Shown in pieces: positions 19,675 through 20,484 of a stretch of 20,484 bases of DNA (position 1 is the first letter of the stretch; each line of letters starts with the position of its first letter). A program made the position numbers and the translations under genes. Source of the DNA: Burkholderiales bacterium (lineage in GTDB: Bacteria > Pseudomonadota > Gammaproteobacteria > Burkholderiales > JAEUMW01). The stretch spans positions 1 to 20,484 of the forward strand of contig JAEUMX010000380.1 in the NCBI GenBank assembly GCA_016791285.1. Reading direction: 5' to 3'. The notes beneath the pieces were generated by a model. It saw nothing but the letters and a program-made list of their open reading frames with translations. It had not been told where the DNA came from and did not search any database.

Positions 19675-20484
19675 TTAGGGAGCGGCAGACGGCGCCGGGG
19701 TCGTCGGCGGGCGCGTGCGCTTGTGCCAGTCGGTGTCGCCGATGGCGAGCTTCTTCACTTTCCGCCCGCCGTAGATCAGGTTCACCAGCGCGCGCGACAC
19801 CATCACCGAGCTGAACATCGAGGTGACGATGCCGAGGCAGTGCACCACCGCAAAGCCGCGCACCGGCCCGGAGCCGAAGATGAGCAGCGCGACCCCGGCG
19901 ATGAGCGAGGTCACGTTCGAGTCGAGAATGGTGCCGAAAGCACGTTCGTAGCCGGTGCTGATCGCGGTCTGGGGGGTTGCGCCGTTGCGTATCTCTTCCC
20001 GGATGCGCTCGTTGATGAGCACGTTGGCGTCGATCGCCATGCCCAGCGCAAGCGCGATCGCCGCGATGCCGGGCAGCGTCAGGGTCGCCTGCAGCATCGA
20101 CAGCAAGGCCACCAGCAACAGCACGTTCACCGCCAGGGCGATGACCGATACGACGCCGAACACGGAGTAGTAAAGGCACATGAAGACCGCGATGGCGAGG
20201 AAGCCGTACAGCGTCGAGTGGAAGCCCTTGCGGATATTGTCGGCGCCCAGGCTCGGGCCGATGGTGCGCTCTTCGATGATCTCCATCGGCGCCGCCAGCG
20301 AGCCAGCGCGCAGCAGCAGCGCCACGTCGTTCGCCTCGGTGGTCGTCATGCGGCCGCTGATCTGCACCCGCCCGCCGCCGATTTCCTGCCGGATCACCGG
20401 TGCGGTCACGACTTCGCCCTTGCCTTTCTCGATCAGCAGGATCGCCATCCGCTTGCCGACGTTCTCGCGCGTCACCTGCTGGAA
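19675..20484 (-). CDS. secD: Protein translocase subunit SecD (partial, N-terminal part outside window)
   Basis: C-terminal 269 residues of SecD; the frame is open to the right edge of the window, so the start and first periplasmic subdomain are missing. Seen: the end of the P1 domain (TRENVGKRMAILLIEKGKGE), the conserved APMEIIEERTIGPSLGADNI before TM2, the D5-type motif LGMAIDANVLINERIREE, and the last two helices with SLIAGVALLIFGSGPVRGFA. The tail is Pro/Ala/Thr-rich and ends at TAA. SecD and SecF form one complex with SecYEG; the 21-base gap to secF indicates one transcript. Confidence 0.97.
   Translation of the reverse strand, partial: FQQVTRENVGKRMAILLIEKGKGEVVTAPVIRQEIGGGRVQISGRMTTTEANDVALLLRAGSLAAPMEIIEERTIGPSLGADNIRKGFHSTLYGFLAIAVFMCLYYSVFGVVSVIALAVNVLLLVALLSMLQATLTLPGIAAIALALGMAIDANVLINERIREEIRNGATPQTAISTGYERAFGTILDSNVTSLIAGVALLIFGSGPVRGFAVVHCLGIVTSMFSSVMVSRALVNLIYGGRKVKKLAIGDTDWHKRTRPPTTPAPSAAP

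Overview
The window is GC-rich and densely packed, and looks like chromosomal DNA of a betaproteobacterium. The grounds are a trxA-rho-rpmE block, a 7-Fe ferredoxin, a ~900-residue AddB-like repair protein paired with a UvrD-type helicase, a Kdo hydroxylase, and ordinary SecDF genes. This is inference from gene content; no rRNA or other phylogenetic marker was compared. No tRNA, rRNA, IS element, CRISPR array or prophage gene was seen.

Layout. (1) 1-4870, minus strand: fdxA, then an AddB-like Fe-S nuclease/inactive helicase, then an AddA-like UvrD helicase running off the left edge. The three genes are tightly coupled (TAATG and GTGA overlaps). The helicase starts with GTG and has no stop inside the window, so a plain ORF search can easily miss it. 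(2) 5057-8344, plus strand: trxA, rho, an NAD-type isocitrate dehydrogenase-like gene and rpmE, closed by a clear intrinsic terminator. rpmE has its own candidate promoter and a strong leader hairpin. (3) 8389-11833, plus strand: Kdo hydroxylase, an ArnT-like membrane glycosyltransferase and glutamate racemase, probably one envelope-related operon. (4) 11898-18036, plus strand: a heavy-metal efflux cluster made of a small His/Cys-rich exported protein (CzcI-like), CzcC, CzcB and CzcA. It is preceded by a good sigma70-like promoter whose -35 lies inside a perfect dyad. (5) 18064-20484, minus strand: a DedA-family membrane protein, secF and the 3' part of secD, convergent with czcA.

How the genes work together: region 1 is double-strand-break processing plus an Fe-S electron carrier. 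Region 2 is redox, transcription termination, TCA-type metabolism and translation housekeeping. Region 3 probably decorates the LPS inner core or lipid A and supplies D-Glu for peptidoglycan. Region 4 is a complete tripartite Zn/Co/Cd-type efflux pump with no local regulator gene. Region 5 is protein export and membrane homeostasis.

Most genes are standard. The points most worth a second look are the in-frame TAG between the best ribosome-binding site of the AddB-like gene and its body, the rpmE leader hairpin, the Kdo-hydroxylase/ArnT-like pairing, and the palindromic promoter of the metal-efflux cluster. I did not find a convincing wholly new system.
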